Shown: positions 18,354 to 26,199 of the stretch, piece after piece
Layout: the number at the start of each line of letters is the position of its first letter
Numbering within the stretch: the first letter of the stretch is position 1
NCBI GenBank assembly: GCA_020025955.1
Contig: JAHHRF010000002.1
Coordinates: 16,190 to 80,189, forward strand
Direction: 5' to 3'
From: Sutterella sp.
GTDB lineage: Bacteria > Pseudomonadota > Gammaproteobacteria > Burkholderiales > Burkholderiaceae_F
Length of the DNA stretch: 64,000 nucleotides
The notes under the pieces: model-generated
What the model was told of the DNA's origin: nothing
Database searches by the model: none
Seen by the model: only the letters and a program-made list of their open reading frames with translations
Made by a program: the position numbers and the translations under genes

Positions 18354-18722
18354 ATGTTACGTAACACCCTTTTTGCCGCCCTGTTGACCCTAGGGATGAG
18401 CCTCTCCGTGCAAGCGATCCCGACGCCGGATTTACCGACCCCGGCCACGTCCATGGGGAGCCTCACTGCCACGAGCCCGATGGGCTCCACGGAAAACCCC
18501 CACAAGGGGATTGATGCGGCCAATCCCATCCCGCATGACATCGCGGCCTTTGTGCCCATCAAAAAGGATGTCAACCAGTGTATGGCTTGCCACCAGTTAG
18601 CCAAGGACGAGAGTGCCCCGCGTGGCTTTATCCCGAAGAGCCACATGACGGGCTCAGACTTGGATAACCGTCGCTTCGTGTGCACGACCTGCCATATGCC
18701 GGTGCAGTCCCCGGAAAAGTAA
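18354..18722 (+). CDS. napB: Periplasmic nitrate reductase dihaem cytochrome NapB
   Basis: Small c-type cytochrome that passes electrons to NapA in the periplasm. The 122-residue precursor has a signal peptide (LFAALLTLGMSLSVQA) and two CXXCH haem motifs, CMACH at residues 76-80 and CTTCH at 110-114. Conserved histidines expected to be distal haem ligands are available in NPHKG and PKSHMTG. It is shorter than most NapB proteins (about 150 residues), mainly in the N-terminal linker. The start at 18354 follows AGGAG, while an in-frame ATG at 18243 would overlap the end of napA and spoil the signal peptide. A terminator follows directly, so napB ends the unit. Confidence 0.93.
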   Translation: MLRNTLFAALLTLGMSLSVQAIPTPDLPTPATSMGSLTATSPMGSTENPHKGIDAANPIPHDIAAFVPIKKDVNQCMACHQLAKDESAPRGFIPKSHMTGSDLDNRRFVCTTCHMPVQSPEK

Positions 18723-18742
18723 AGCGTCCGTAACGCTCAAAG

Positions 18743-18776
18743 CGCCCTTCTCAATTCGTTTGAGGGGGGCGTTTTT
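18743..18776 (+). terminator. Terminator of the nap unit
   Basis: Twelve-base stem CGCCCTTCTCAA / TTGAGGGGGGCG (two G-T pairs) followed by TTTTT, 20 bp after napB. Confidence 0.87.
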
Positions 18777-18810
18777 GTTGAATCCAATTCAGAGCACGTT
18801 TGGTTCCCCC

Positions 18811-18960
18811 CTACTGGTTTCCTCCTTTTCGCGTCTCCCCGTCTCTTTTCCCCTCTCTCCGTCTCTTTTCACGTCTCCCCGTCTCTTTTCCCACCTCCCC
18901 ATCGCTTTTCCCTCTTCTCACTTCTGTTTTTCTCGCTTCCCCCTTTCCCCTTTCCCCTTT
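18811..18960. repeat. Polypyrimidine tract with 20-bp tandem repeats
   Basis: Four clear 20-bp units run from 18831 to 18910, with the second half GTCTCTTTTC identical in the first three and ATCGCTTTTC in the fourth. Degenerate units flank them (18811-18830 and 18911-18950). On the plus strand the tract is almost all C and T. It lies between the convergent napB and panF genes, outside coding sequence. Confidence 0.85.
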
Positions 18961-18984
18961 CGATTAAGGGCGTCGAGTCTTGAG

Positions 18985-19035
18985 ACAAAAACGAAAACGG
19001 GGTGGTGACGGATTCGATTCCCGTCACCACCCCGT
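18985..19035 (-). terminator. panF terminator
   Basis: Perfect 16-bp stem (arms 18996-19011 and 19020-19035, starting AACGGGGTGGTG) with an 8-nt loop. On the minus strand it is followed by TTCGTTTTTGT. Confidence 0.9.
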
Positions 19036-19074
19036 TGGGGTTGGGTTTGGCGAAGTGTTTTCTTCTTTCCCGAA

Positions 19075-20565
19075 TTAGACGTTCAGATGCGGGAAGAAAA
19101 CGGACTTCACGGTGTCATTGGGGCGCTCAGGCTTCAACCACACGGAGAGCGCAAAGAGCCCCAAGGTAATGGCTAGTGCTGGCACCACCGCATGAAACCC
19201 GCCCATGGGGATTTTCCACGTGAGCACCACGATGTAGAAAAGAAGGCCCGTCGCAATCGACACCAAGGTCCCGAGGGCCGAGGCGCGTGCCACAAATAAG
19301 CCCCCCACCAAGGCCACCACGAAGACAATTTCTAAGCCACCGAAGGCAAACATGTTGACCCAGACGACGATATCCAAGGGGTACATGGCGCCCACTAGAG
19401 CGACCACCCCTAAGCCCATCGTGGCCCAACGCGTGCGCGCCGAGAGGGTTTTGTCGTCCATGGGGCGTAAGCTCTGCAAGAGGTCTCGCACCAGGGCGGT
19501 CCCCGCCATTAAAAGTAACGAGCTCACCGTCGACATCGTAGCGGCAATGGGCCCCAACAATAAGGCCCCTGCCCACCAAGGGTCGAGCACCGAAACGATC
19601 AAGGTGGGCATCATGGTATCCGTACTTCCTTCTAACGTGGGCATCACGCCGCGCGCTAAAACGCCTAAGAGCGTAACCCCAATCATTAAGGCCCCACACA
19701 CGACGCTCGCGTAAAGCATCGCACGACGCATATCTTGGCTCTTTTCGTAGACCATGGTGCGAAGTGCCGTCTGCGGCAACCCCACCGTCGCAAAGCCCAC
19801 TAAGACCCACGCCGAGAGCAAAAGGGGAAGGGACAGCGCGCCCCCGGCGTTATAGGTAAAGAACGCCCCCTCTACGTTATTGACGGGCAACGTGCTCAAC
19901 GACGTCGTCAACGCCGTCCAGCCACCCGCTTTCCCGATTAAGACGCCCCCTAAAAGGAGCATCCCCGTTACCATCAAGAGAGCGCACAGCGTATCGGTGA
20001 GCGCTACCGCACGAAAGCCCCCTAAGGCACTGTAGAGCACCGTCACTAACCCAAAAAGCAGTAACCCCACGGTGTAGTCCACGTGCATGACGGCAGAGAA
20101 AATGCGTGCCCCGCCCATCAATTGCCCCACCATCATGGCGGTCATAAAAAGAAGCAACGACAACGCACAGAGTCGCCAAAGCACCCCTCCAGCGCCCGTC
20201 TCGCCAAAGCGCGCACGGATGATGTCAATGAGGGTTAAGGCTTCTAAGCGGCGCCCCACGAGGGCCAATTTTTTACCTAAAACGGCTAAGACCAGGAACC
20301 CCGCAATAATCTGTGGAGCCGCAAACACGACCCAGCCGAGCCCCAGCTTCCAGGCCACCCCTGGACCCGACACAAAGGAGCTTACAGACCCATAGGTTGC
20401 GACCAAGGTCATTGCGAGCACAAAGCCCGAGAGCGCGCGATCGCCCAGGTAGTAGTTAAGCGCTGAAAAGGCTTTTTCACGCGGGCGCGCTAAAAACCCC
20501 AAGCCCAGCATCACGGCAAAAAAGACCACCAGAGGAAGGGTGGCCGTCCAATTGATTGCGTCCAT
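19075..20565 (-). CDS. panF: Sodium/pantothenate symporter
   Basis: Inner-membrane Na+-coupled importer of pantothenate, the coenzyme A precursor; SSS family, 496 residues and about 13 helices. Diagnostic stretches are NYYLGDRALSGFVLAMTLVATYGSVSSF, GPGVAWKLGLGWV and VVLYSALGGFRAV-type (VTVLYSALGGFRAVALTDTL). The start ATG overlaps the stop of the upstream yhdT by one base (TAATG), and the yhdT-panF pair is conserved in other Proteobacteria, which supports the panF name over other solute:sodium symporters. A very strong terminator follows. Confidence 0.93.
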   Translation of the reverse strand: MDAINWTATLPLVVFFAVMLGLGFLARPREKAFSALNYYLGDRALSGFVLAMTLVATYGSVSSFVSGPGVAWKLGLGWVVFAAPQIIAGFLVLAVLGKKLALVGRRLEALTLIDIIRARFGETGAGGVLWRLCALSLLLFMTAMMVGQLMGGARIFSAVMHVDYTVGLLLFGLVTVLYSALGGFRAVALTDTLCALLMVTGMLLLGGVLIGKAGGWTALTTSLSTLPVNNVEGAFFTYNAGGALSLPLLLSAWVLVGFATVGLPQTALRTMVYEKSQDMRRAMLYASVVCGALMIGVTLLGVLARGVMPTLEGSTDTMMPTLIVSVLDPWWAGALLLGPIAATMSTVSSLLLMAGTALVRDLLQSLRPMDDKTLSARTRWATMGLGVVALVGAMYPLDIVVWVNMFAFGGLEIVFVVALVGGLFVARASALGTLVSIATGLLFYIVVLTWKIPMGGFHAVVPALAITLGLFALSVWLKPERPNDTVKSVFFPHLNV

Positions 20566-20867
20566 TATTGGGCCTCCTTCTTTAAGGCCTCAACGGCGCG
20601 GTCAAAGTCGGGGTCGCTCGCATGCAAACGGTTAAAGCCCCATACCGCCACGAGACTCAAGAGGTAGCCCCCTAACATGGCCCACCAAAACCAAAGCGGG
20701 AGACCGGCGACGCGATCTGCCCCCTCTAAGAGAAAAATGGCGCCCCAGAAAAAGAGCGCAATCGCGATACTAAACAAAAACCCCCAACGGGCTTCACGCG
20801 AGGCGGCTGCCATGGCGCGCGTGTAACTTGAGCTTGACGGCTCATTCGAAGGCGTCGATTGAGTCAT
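20565..20867 (-). CDS. yhdT: YhdT family small membrane protein
   Basis: Hypothetical 100-residue protein of the DUF997/YhdT family with two hydrophobic helices (WGFLFSIAIALFFWGAIFLL and PLWFWWAMLGGYLLSLVAV). Its conserved place directly before panF suggests an accessory role in pantothenate transport, not proven. The ATG at 20867 was preferred; the open frame extends to 20930 but runs into the upstream terminator. It shares one base with panF. Confidence 0.85.
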   Translation of the reverse strand: MTQSTPSNEPSSSSYTRAMAAASREARWGFLFSIAIALFFWGAIFLLEGADRVAGLPLWFWWAMLGGYLLSLVAVWGFNRLHASDPDFDRAVEALKKEAQ

Positions 20868-20881
20868 GGTTTGGTCCTGAG

Positions 20882-20915
20882 AGAAAAAAACCGTCGAGGT
20901 TGGTCCTCCTCGACG
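20882..20915 (-). terminator. Terminator after the UDG-like gene
   Basis: Perfect 8-bp stem CGTCGAGG / CCTCGACG with an 8-nt loop, followed on the minus strand by GGTTTTTTT. It separates the tsaB-rimI-UDG run from yhdT-panF. Confidence 0.87.
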
Positions 20916-20957
20916 ATTGCAATTAATCAATGGCTCTATCTTGGCGAAATTTGCGAA

Positions 20958-21881
20958 TTAGTCAACGCGTGTTAACACGTGCTTGACGCGAAGGAGATCG
21001 GCCCATACGTCGGCCTTGAGTAAGGGCGAACGCAACAAATCCGTCATGGAATGTGACCGAATCGCGGTAATCGTTCGGTTCCCTACCGTGAGCTCTGCTT
21101 CCTTTTCTCCCGCTTCCATAAAGCGATTGGCGACATCGTCCCCTAAAAAAAGAAGGGCCTTAGCTTGCGTTAATTCGAGTTGCGCTAAAAGGAGCGCATC
21201 CGCACAAGCCTCACGCTTGGCATCCAACACTTCATTGTGGTGTCGACGATACTTTAAGCGCGTGGTTTGATAGGTGTCTTGGGCTGCATCCAAGCCAATC
21301 GCCCCCATCATCCCTTCAAGAAGCGTTAAGGCCGTGCCACTAAAGGGTTGAGCATTGAGCATTTCGTTGGCGCCGGGCTCCACCCCGACCACAACTAAAG
21401 GCGCAGACACGTCCCCTGCGTCAAAAACCACCAAGGGGCTTAACGTGGGACGCAATTGACTCACTTCGTCTTTGACGAGCGCAATCAAGTCGTCACGCGT
21501 GGTGGCGGCGGAATAGCGCTCTGGGGTCACCGGCACCACCGTCGTGGTGTCTTCGGGCACTTGCTCTAACTGCGAGCGATCAGGCGCCTTCACGCGACGC
21601 ATAAAGGCGTCCACCTTATCGGTATCAACCCCTTCTTCACGGGGTCGGAACGTGCGCGGGGCGCGCTCGACGGGCGCTGTGCTCGAGACGGTACTCGTGA
21701 CAGCGCTTGACACCGTCGTCGGGCGCGTAGCGGGGGCGGGCGTCACGGTTGCGGGCGTCGCAGCCACCGAGGCAGGCGCCAACAAGGGATCAACACTACG
21801 GCGCGAAAGCCATACGGGACCCAGCCCCATGGCCTCAATCATTTGACACTGTTGTGCGGTAAACATCCCGTTAGTCCTCAT
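20958..21881 (-). CDS. Uracil-DNA glycosylase superfamily protein, divergent
   Basis: Predicted DNA-repair-type protein of 307 residues. Residues 1-110 are low in complexity (Pro/Thr/Ser/Val-rich linker). The C-terminal part follows the UDG fold: LVVVGVEPGANEMLNAQPFSG, LLEGMMGAIGL, ACADALLLAQLELTQAKALLFLGDDV, and a final SHSMTDLLRSPLLKADVWADL. The usual family 4/5 motifs GEAPG and HPA/S-Y are changed, and only two cysteines are present, so the 4Fe-4S cluster of family 4 enzymes cannot form as usual. The gene order tsaB-rimI-this gene is typical of Betaproteobacteria, where the product is annotated as a UDG. It overlaps rimI by four bases (ATGA). Activity is uncertain. Confidence 0.75.
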   Translation of the reverse strand: MRTNGMFTAQQCQMIEAMGLGPVWLSRRSVDPLLAPASVAATPATVTPAPATRPTTVSSAVTSTVSSTAPVERAPRTFRPREEGVDTDKVDAFMRRVKAPDRSQLEQVPEDTTTVVPVTPERYSAATTRDDLIALVKDEVSQLRPTLSPLVVFDAGDVSAPLVVVGVEPGANEMLNAQPFSGTALTLLEGMMGAIGLDAAQDTYQTTRLKYRRHHNEVLDAKREACADALLLAQLELTQAKALLFLGDDVANRFMEAGEKEAELTVGNRTITAIRSHSMTDLLRSPLLKADVWADLLRVKHVLTRVD

Positions 21882-22354
21882 CCTTGAACGGTTAAGCGCA
21901 TTAAGATGGCGCCCTCACGTCCGTTGTCGGTTTGGTAATAGTTTTTGCGAAAGCCCACGTCTTCAAACCCTAATTTCTTATAGAGCTGACGCGCGCCCAG
22001 ATTACTTTCGCGCACTTCTAAAAAAAGGCTCCCCGCTGGGATCTGGCGACTCAAGATCGCGAGCCCTTCTGAGAAAAGCGCTTGGGCTAAGCCTTGACGC
22101 TGGTGGCTGGGTGCCACCCCAACGGTTAAGACTTCCGCCTCCAGGGCAAAGCCCATCACATCAATGATGAGGTAGCCCACCGGCGTATCCGTCTCGTCCA
22201 CGACCCCTAAGGCAATCGCTTCCGTCCCCTTTTGGGCTTTCTCCACACTTGCTTCAAACATGGAAGCGGTCCACGGGGTGAATTCGAGAACTTGGTCCAG
22301 TTCCTCGAGTCGCGGAACGTCTGTTAGTAGCAACGGACGAATGGCAAGCGTCAT
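21878..22354 (-). CDS. rimI: Ribosomal-protein-alanine N-acetyltransferase
   Basis: GNAT-fold acetyltransferase that modifies the N-terminal alanine of ribosomal protein S18. At 158 residues it shows the acetyl-CoA loop VGVAPSHQRQGLAQALF, the FLEVRESNLGARQLYKKLGF helix-strand typical of RimI, and YYQTDNGREGAILMRL. It directly abuts tsaB (stop and start adjacent) and overlaps the downstream UDG-like gene by 4 nt, indicating one operon. Confidence 0.93.
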   Translation of the reverse strand: MTLAIRPLLLTDVPRLEELDQVLEFTPWTASMFEASVEKAQKGTEAIALGVVDETDTPVGYLIIDVMGFALEAEVLTVGVAPSHQRQGLAQALFSEGLAILSRQIPAGSLFLEVRESNLGARQLYKKLGFEDVGFRKNYYQTDNGREGAILMRLTVQG

Positions 22355-23071
22355 TTAGAGGCGCTCCCCATTTTCACGCTGCTCACGCGTTAACGCCACG
22401 CGATCGCGCACGTAGCGAGGTGCCGCCTGCGCGGCCGTCACGGTTTTCCCGGCGCGGTAAGCTTCTGCGGCCAAGTGCGCTAAGGCGTTGACTAAGTCGT
22501 CATCCGTCACGGATAAAGCCGTTTGCGTCAGGGCTTTGACGGGCTCGTAAACGGTTAGCGCGGTCCCGACGATCATTTGGGCGCCTTGGGCTTCTAACCA
22601 AAGCGCCACGTCGTCGGGCTTCACTAAGAGGGCGTCGCCACAGGATTCCACTCCCGTGTCCGTCACTTTAAAGCTTTCCGCATAGATTTCATTCATGCGC
22701 GCGTCATTTAAAACGGCGAGAATCGCCCCCGCGTCTAAGGCATGCGCCACGCGAGCGGCTTGCGCATACATCGCTAAGGTCCCCACAGGCACCACAGGGC
22801 AATTGAGCCCCCAGGCTAAGCCTTGGGCGACACCGCACGCTACACGCAACCCCGTAAAGCCCCCTGGGCCCTCACTAAAGGCGACGGCGGTGATGTCCGA
22901 CTTGGTCTTCTTGGCGTCAGAAAGCACCGAATTCAAGGCCTTCATCATGATTTCCGCTTGTTTATTTTGGCCAGCATTGATGTGGTGGGCTAAGACGCCC
23001 CCCGTTTCATCAGCACAACACGTTAACGACACGGCATTGGCCGTATCCAAGCACAAAAGCGTAGCGGACAT
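22355..23071 (-). CDS. tsaB: tRNA t6A37 modification protein TsaB
   Basis: Partner of TsaD in the threonylcarbamoyladenosine pathway that modifies A37 of ANN-decoding tRNAs. The 238-residue ASKHA-fold protein has LLCLDTANAVSLTCC, the diagnostic FSEGPGGFTGLRVACGVAQGLAWGLNCPVVPVGTLAM and DARMNEIYAESF. It opens the tsaB-rimI-UDG operon. The start MSATLLCLDTA at 23071 agrees with family N-termini. Confidence 0.95.
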   Translation of the reverse strand: MSATLLCLDTANAVSLTCCADETGGVLAHHINAGQNKQAEIMMKALNSVLSDAKKTKSDITAVAFSEGPGGFTGLRVACGVAQGLAWGLNCPVVPVGTLAMYAQAARVAHALDAGAILAVLNDARMNEIYAESFKVTDTGVESCGDALLVKPDDVALWLEAQGAQMIVGTALTVYEPVKALTQTALSVTDDDLVNALAHLAAEAYRAGKTVTAAQAAPRYVRDRVALTREQRENGERL

Positions 23072-23140
23072 AGCGAAGAAGAAAAGGAAGAATAAAAACG
23101 AATCTTCTCATTATACCGAGGGTGTCTTGAAACACTGACG

Positions 23141-23174
23141 AAAACGCCCCATTAGGTCGAAACCTAACAGGGCG
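23141..23174 (-). terminator. Terminator after the small secreted protein gene
   Basis: CGCCC/GGGCG and TTAGGT/ACCTAA stems with a 2x2 internal loop and a TTCG-type tetraloop; the minus strand continues TTTTCG. It separates the gene at 23204 from tsaB. Confidence 0.75.
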
Positions 23175-23203
23175 ATGGTATAAGGGGAAAGACTCTGCCA
23201 AGC

Positions 23204-23662
23204 TTAGGGTTGGCTTGCGTGCTCAACGTTGCCGTGCTCCCCCGAGAGTTCCATATGCACTTCAATGATCTGACGACGCAGTAAATGGCGATCGTCATCA
23301 CACATCCGCTCATCGGGCTCTTCCGCCTTGGCGCTCTCAGAGAGCGTATAGCGCTCTCGCATTTCACGTTGGTCACGTTGGCTCAGGCGCTGACGAAGGG
23401 CTTCGCGCTCCTTGAGACTCATCGACGACCAATACTGGGCGCGACTCACTCGATCCAAGTACGGCCACACCTGTACGCGTTCATCAGCGTCCAAGTCTGA
23501 CCACAATCGTGCCTGAGTTGGATGCTCAACATTGGTCGAGACCAACCCCATCGTGCGCATCGGCACCGAGGGCGTGCTGGGTAATCCCGCGCACGCGCCC
23601 GCCATGGTGCCCACACACCCTAAGGCAAGTACTGCTTGTACTGTGACTTTCATAATGACCAC
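23204..23662 (-). CDS. Hypothetical secreted protein, possible lipoprotein
   Basis: I do not recognise this 152-residue protein. It has a signal peptide (VTVQAVLALGCVGTMAGACAG); the cysteine after AGA could be a lipid site, although the lipobox is poor. The rest is charged and helical, rich in Arg/Glu/Asp/Gln, with an RLWSDLDADERVQVWPYLDRVSRAQYW segment that resembles periplasmic helical proteins seen beside stress or envelope genes. The start was placed at GTG 23662 because AAGGAG lies five bases before it; the next ATG at 23653 is 14 bases away. It has its own terminator and stands alone. Confidence 0.7.
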   Translation of the reverse strand: MVIMKVTVQAVLALGCVGTMAGACAGLPSTPSVPMRTMGLVSTNVEHPTQARLWSDLDADERVQVWPYLDRVSRAQYWSSMSLKEREALRQRLSQRDQREMRERYTLSESAKAEEPDERMCDDDRHLLRRQIIEVHMELSGEHGNVEHASQP

Positions 23663-23779
23663 TCATACTCCTTGATACCTCACACTATAGCAAGGAGTGT
23701 GGGGAAAGCCCACAGTGAAACTGACTCAAAACGTAACAGCTTTATTACGTTTCTTTCAAAAGGGTAGTCTGAGAGCGCT

Positions 23780-25126
23780 TCAGCCTTTGAGCCGATGACC
23801 GATTCCGATTGCGAAAACCGTTGCTAAAAGCCCCAAAAGAGCACACACCCCAGCGGTTATGCCGGCGCCCGAACTGAGCACCAATTCCAAAATGGCATTC
23901 AATGCCGCAAAGTAAATGAGGCCGGAGAACGCGTACGTCAAAGCATAGCGAGATAGCGCGGGCGTTTTCCCTTCCGGGTCCACCACGCGCAAAAGAAGCA
24001 ACCCCGTCATAAAGACCCCGGTGTACATCCCGTAAAGGGCCACGGTCTCTTCAAACCAGGTTTCGCTCTTCGTTTTTCGAACCACCCACACCAAGTAGGC
24101 CGCGGTAAAAAGTAACCCCACCACACTTAAGACGGCAATCGGGACCCATAAGTCCGACATGGCCTTCAAGGGCATGGCCGCAATGGCGCAGAGCACCGCA
24201 AAGTCCGTTAACGCCCCCGTGATGCGCCCCTTGACGCGCCCGTCTAATAACGCACTAAAGCGAGAGCGTTGCCAGAGGCTGTTGACCACGAGCATGAAAA
24301 GTAACCCATAGGCCCAAACGGTAATTTTGGAGAGGATGGGAATGTGGTACGCCTTAACAAGCGCTAAAAAGCCCGCCGCCGCGCCACATACCGCTGCCAT
24401 CACAGCAAAGTGAAGCGCCAGGGTTTCCAGACTCGTCCCCTTTACCGTTTCACGCCCCAAGGACGTTTGGTTGTCGGGATCTAAAACGAGCCCCGTTTTC
24501 CAGCTGCCTGGCCACTGAGAACTTAACCCCAGCACGCTCCACCCTCGGCGCAGGCCTACTTGAATGAGGGCCATGCCGCCTAGAATCCCGCCCAAAAGCC
24601 CGACGGTGGCCAAGGTCACCCCCACGCCCTGAGCAGTGGCCCAGAAGTCGAGGTTTTGGCTCTTTAGCATATTGGCTAATAACCCAGCGGTGCCGTGCCC
24701 GCCGGCAAAGCCCAGCCCCAATTCCCAGCCAAACGTGGGATAGAGCCCGGGGAACATAAAGGCGTTAACGCCAAAGCCCACGGCAAACTGCAAAAAGCTA
24801 ATCCCTAACGCGACCCCCATTAAGGGCATCACCCCTTTTAAGGTGGACCAACTGGTTTTCGCCATGCCTAAGGGCGCGGCTGAGACAATCGGAATGATCA
24901 AGAGCCCTGGCAAAAGACGATAGGCGCTGAGCCAATCCTCAGGGATAGGGAGCACGTGAAAGCCTTCAGGTCCCACCGCCAACAATAAAAACCCGCCAAT
25001 CACGGACGCGGGCATAAAGGTTTGTTGAAAAACGCTAAAGCGCGCACGCAGGACCATCCCTACCAATAAAAAGACACTCGCCAAACAGAGCGCCCACCAT
25101 AGATTCATCAGCACTGAAGCGGTCAT
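23780..25126 (-). CDS. Sodium/glutamate symporter family protein (GltS-like)
   Basis: Inner-membrane carrier of the ESS family, 448 residues with about 12 helices. The central GWELGLGFAGGHGTAGLLANM is the first glutamate-symporter signature loop, and FAVLCAIAAMPLKAMSDLWVPIAVLSVVGLLFTAAYLVW corresponds to the second repeat. FEETVALYGMYTGVFMTGLLLLRVVDPEG matches the family C-terminal block. This is a divergent member, so glutamate is likely but other dicarboxylates or amino acids are possible. Transcribed away from ompR, sharing an AT-rich 234-bp promoter region. Confidence 0.85.
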   Translation of the reverse strand: MTASVLMNLWWALCLASVFLLVGMVLRARFSVFQQTFMPASVIGGFLLLAVGPEGFHVLPIPEDWLSAYRLLPGLLIIPIVSAAPLGMAKTSWSTLKGVMPLMGVALGISFLQFAVGFGVNAFMFPGLYPTFGWELGLGFAGGHGTAGLLANMLKSQNLDFWATAQGVGVTLATVGLLGGILGGMALIQVGLRRGWSVLGLSSQWPGSWKTGLVLDPDNQTSLGRETVKGTSLETLALHFAVMAAVCGAAAGFLALVKAYHIPILSKITVWAYGLLFMLVVNSLWQRSRFSALLDGRVKGRITGALTDFAVLCAIAAMPLKAMSDLWVPIAVLSVVGLLFTAAYLVWVVRKTKSETWFEETVALYGMYTGVFMTGLLLLRVVDPEGKTPALSRYALTYAFSGLIYFAALNAILELVLSSGAGITAGVCALLGLLATVFAIGIGHRLKG

Positions 25127-25263
25127 TTTTGGTCCTCTCCTTCTTTTATTAAATTATTGCTGCCTAACATTATTATTTTGTCGATGTTTTTCAATCGATT
25201 ATTTTTAGATTTTTAACTTTATAAAAATCCCCGCTTGTACCGAATGCAACACAAACCCTAAAT

Positions 25264-25305
25264 TTGTAACAACGTATTTTGTTTGTGCAAAAAAAGTTGT
25301 AACAA
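25264..25305. promoter_or_regulatory. Paired TTGTAACAA sites upstream of ompR
   Basis: The palindromic 9-mer TTGTAACAA occurs at 25264-25272 and again at 25297-25305, 33 bp apart (about three helical turns). GTAACA-type cores are known in OmpR binding sites, so these may be OmpR operators acting on ompR itself or on the divergent GltS-like gene. Confidence 0.45.
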
Positions 25306-25360
25306 TCGGGACTCCTCCCCCATAATGACTTCAACACCCCCACTCTCTAAGGAGTTTATT

Positions 25361-26110
25361 GTGGAACGAAATCCTAAGATTTTAGTCGTTGATGACGACC
25401 CCCGCTTACGTGACTTATTGCGCCGCTACTTGGGCGAAAACGGCTTCCAAGTGTTTGTGAGCGAAAATGGCGCCGCCATGAACCGCCTTTGGGTTCGTGA
25501 ACATTTCGATGCCTTGATTTTGGACTTGATGATGCCGGGCGAAGACGGGTTAGAGATTCTTCGTCGCTTACGTGCCGCCAAGGACATGACGCCCGTGATT
25601 ATGCTCACGGCACGCGGTGAAGAAATTGACCGTATCGTCGGGCTCGAATTGGGGGCCGATGACTACATCGCCAAGCCCTTTAACCCGCGTGAATTGTTAG
25701 CGCGTGTGCACGCCGTGTTACGTCGCCGTCCGCAGCAAGATGCCCCGGGGGCACCCTCGCGTGAAAACGAACTCGTCGTCTTCGGTGAGTTTGAATTGGA
25801 CTTGGGGACCCGCGTTCTGAAGAAAAATGGCGAAACGGTGCCCTTGACCACCGGGGAATTCGCCGTCTTGAAGGCCTTTGCCCGTCACCCGCGCCAGCCG
25901 CTCTCTCGCGATAAGTTGATGGAAATGGCACGCGGTCGTGAATACGAAGCCTTTGACCGTTCGTTGGACGTTCAGGTCTCCCGCCTTCGTAAGTTGATCG
26001 AACCCGATCCCAGCCAGCCGCGTTACTTGCAGACGGTTTGGGGCTTAGGGTACGTCTTCATTCCGGACGATGCCACGGAGGCGGACACCGCTAAAGTGGA
26101 CGCCAAGTAA
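25361..26110 (+). CDS. ompR: Response regulator OmpR
   Basis: Two-component response regulator with an N-terminal receiver and a C-terminal winged-helix DNA-binding domain, 249 residues. The receiver has the acidic pair in VVDDDPRL, the phosphoacceptor Asp in DALILDLMMPGEDG, the Thr in MLTARGEE and the Lys in YIAKPFNPRELLARV. The output domain ends with RSLDVQVSRLRKLIEPDP and YLQTVWGLGYVF, matching OmpR closely. The GTG at 25361 is preferred because AAGGAG lies six bases upstream; an in-frame ATG at 25325 has no ribosome-binding site. envZ follows but a strong terminator lies between them. Confidence 0.94.
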   Translation: MERNPKILVVDDDPRLRDLLRRYLGENGFQVFVSENGAAMNRLWVREHFDALILDLMMPGEDGLEILRRLRAAKDMTPVIMLTARGEEIDRIVGLELGADDYIAKPFNPRELLARVHAVLRRRPQQDAPGAPSRENELVVFGEFELDLGTRVLKKNGETVPLTTGEFAVLKAFARHPRQPLSRDKLMEMARGREYEAFDRSLDVQVSRLRKLIEPDPSQPRYLQTVWGLGYVFIPDDATEADTAKVDAK

Positions 26111-26119
26111 TTGAGTCCG

Positions 26120-26157
26120 AGCCCCTTGGTACCGACCACCAGGGGGCTTTCTTTTTT
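26120..26157 (+). terminator. Terminator between ompR and envZ
   Basis: Eleven-base stem AGCCCCTTGGT / ACCAGGGGGCT (one G-T pair) followed by TTCTTTTTT, lying in the 89-bp gap between the two genes. Confidence 0.85.
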
Positions 26158-26199
26158 CGATTACACTTTTAGTGTTCCCCCTCTTTTTGAGGAGCACGC

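Larger units (their letters stand above)
18723..19074. other. 352-bp convergent intergenic region napB / panF
   Basis: Holds the nap terminator, the 20-bp polypyrimidine repeat tract and the panF terminator. An open frame across the tract (18760-19008) encodes only low-complexity Ser/Pro/Phe and is not a gene. Confidence 0.7.

Noticed and set aside
18760..19008. A Ser/Pro/Phe-rich open frame over the polypyrimidine repeat
   Set aside because: Low-complexity translation of a tandem C/T repeat lying after a terminator; no start signal.
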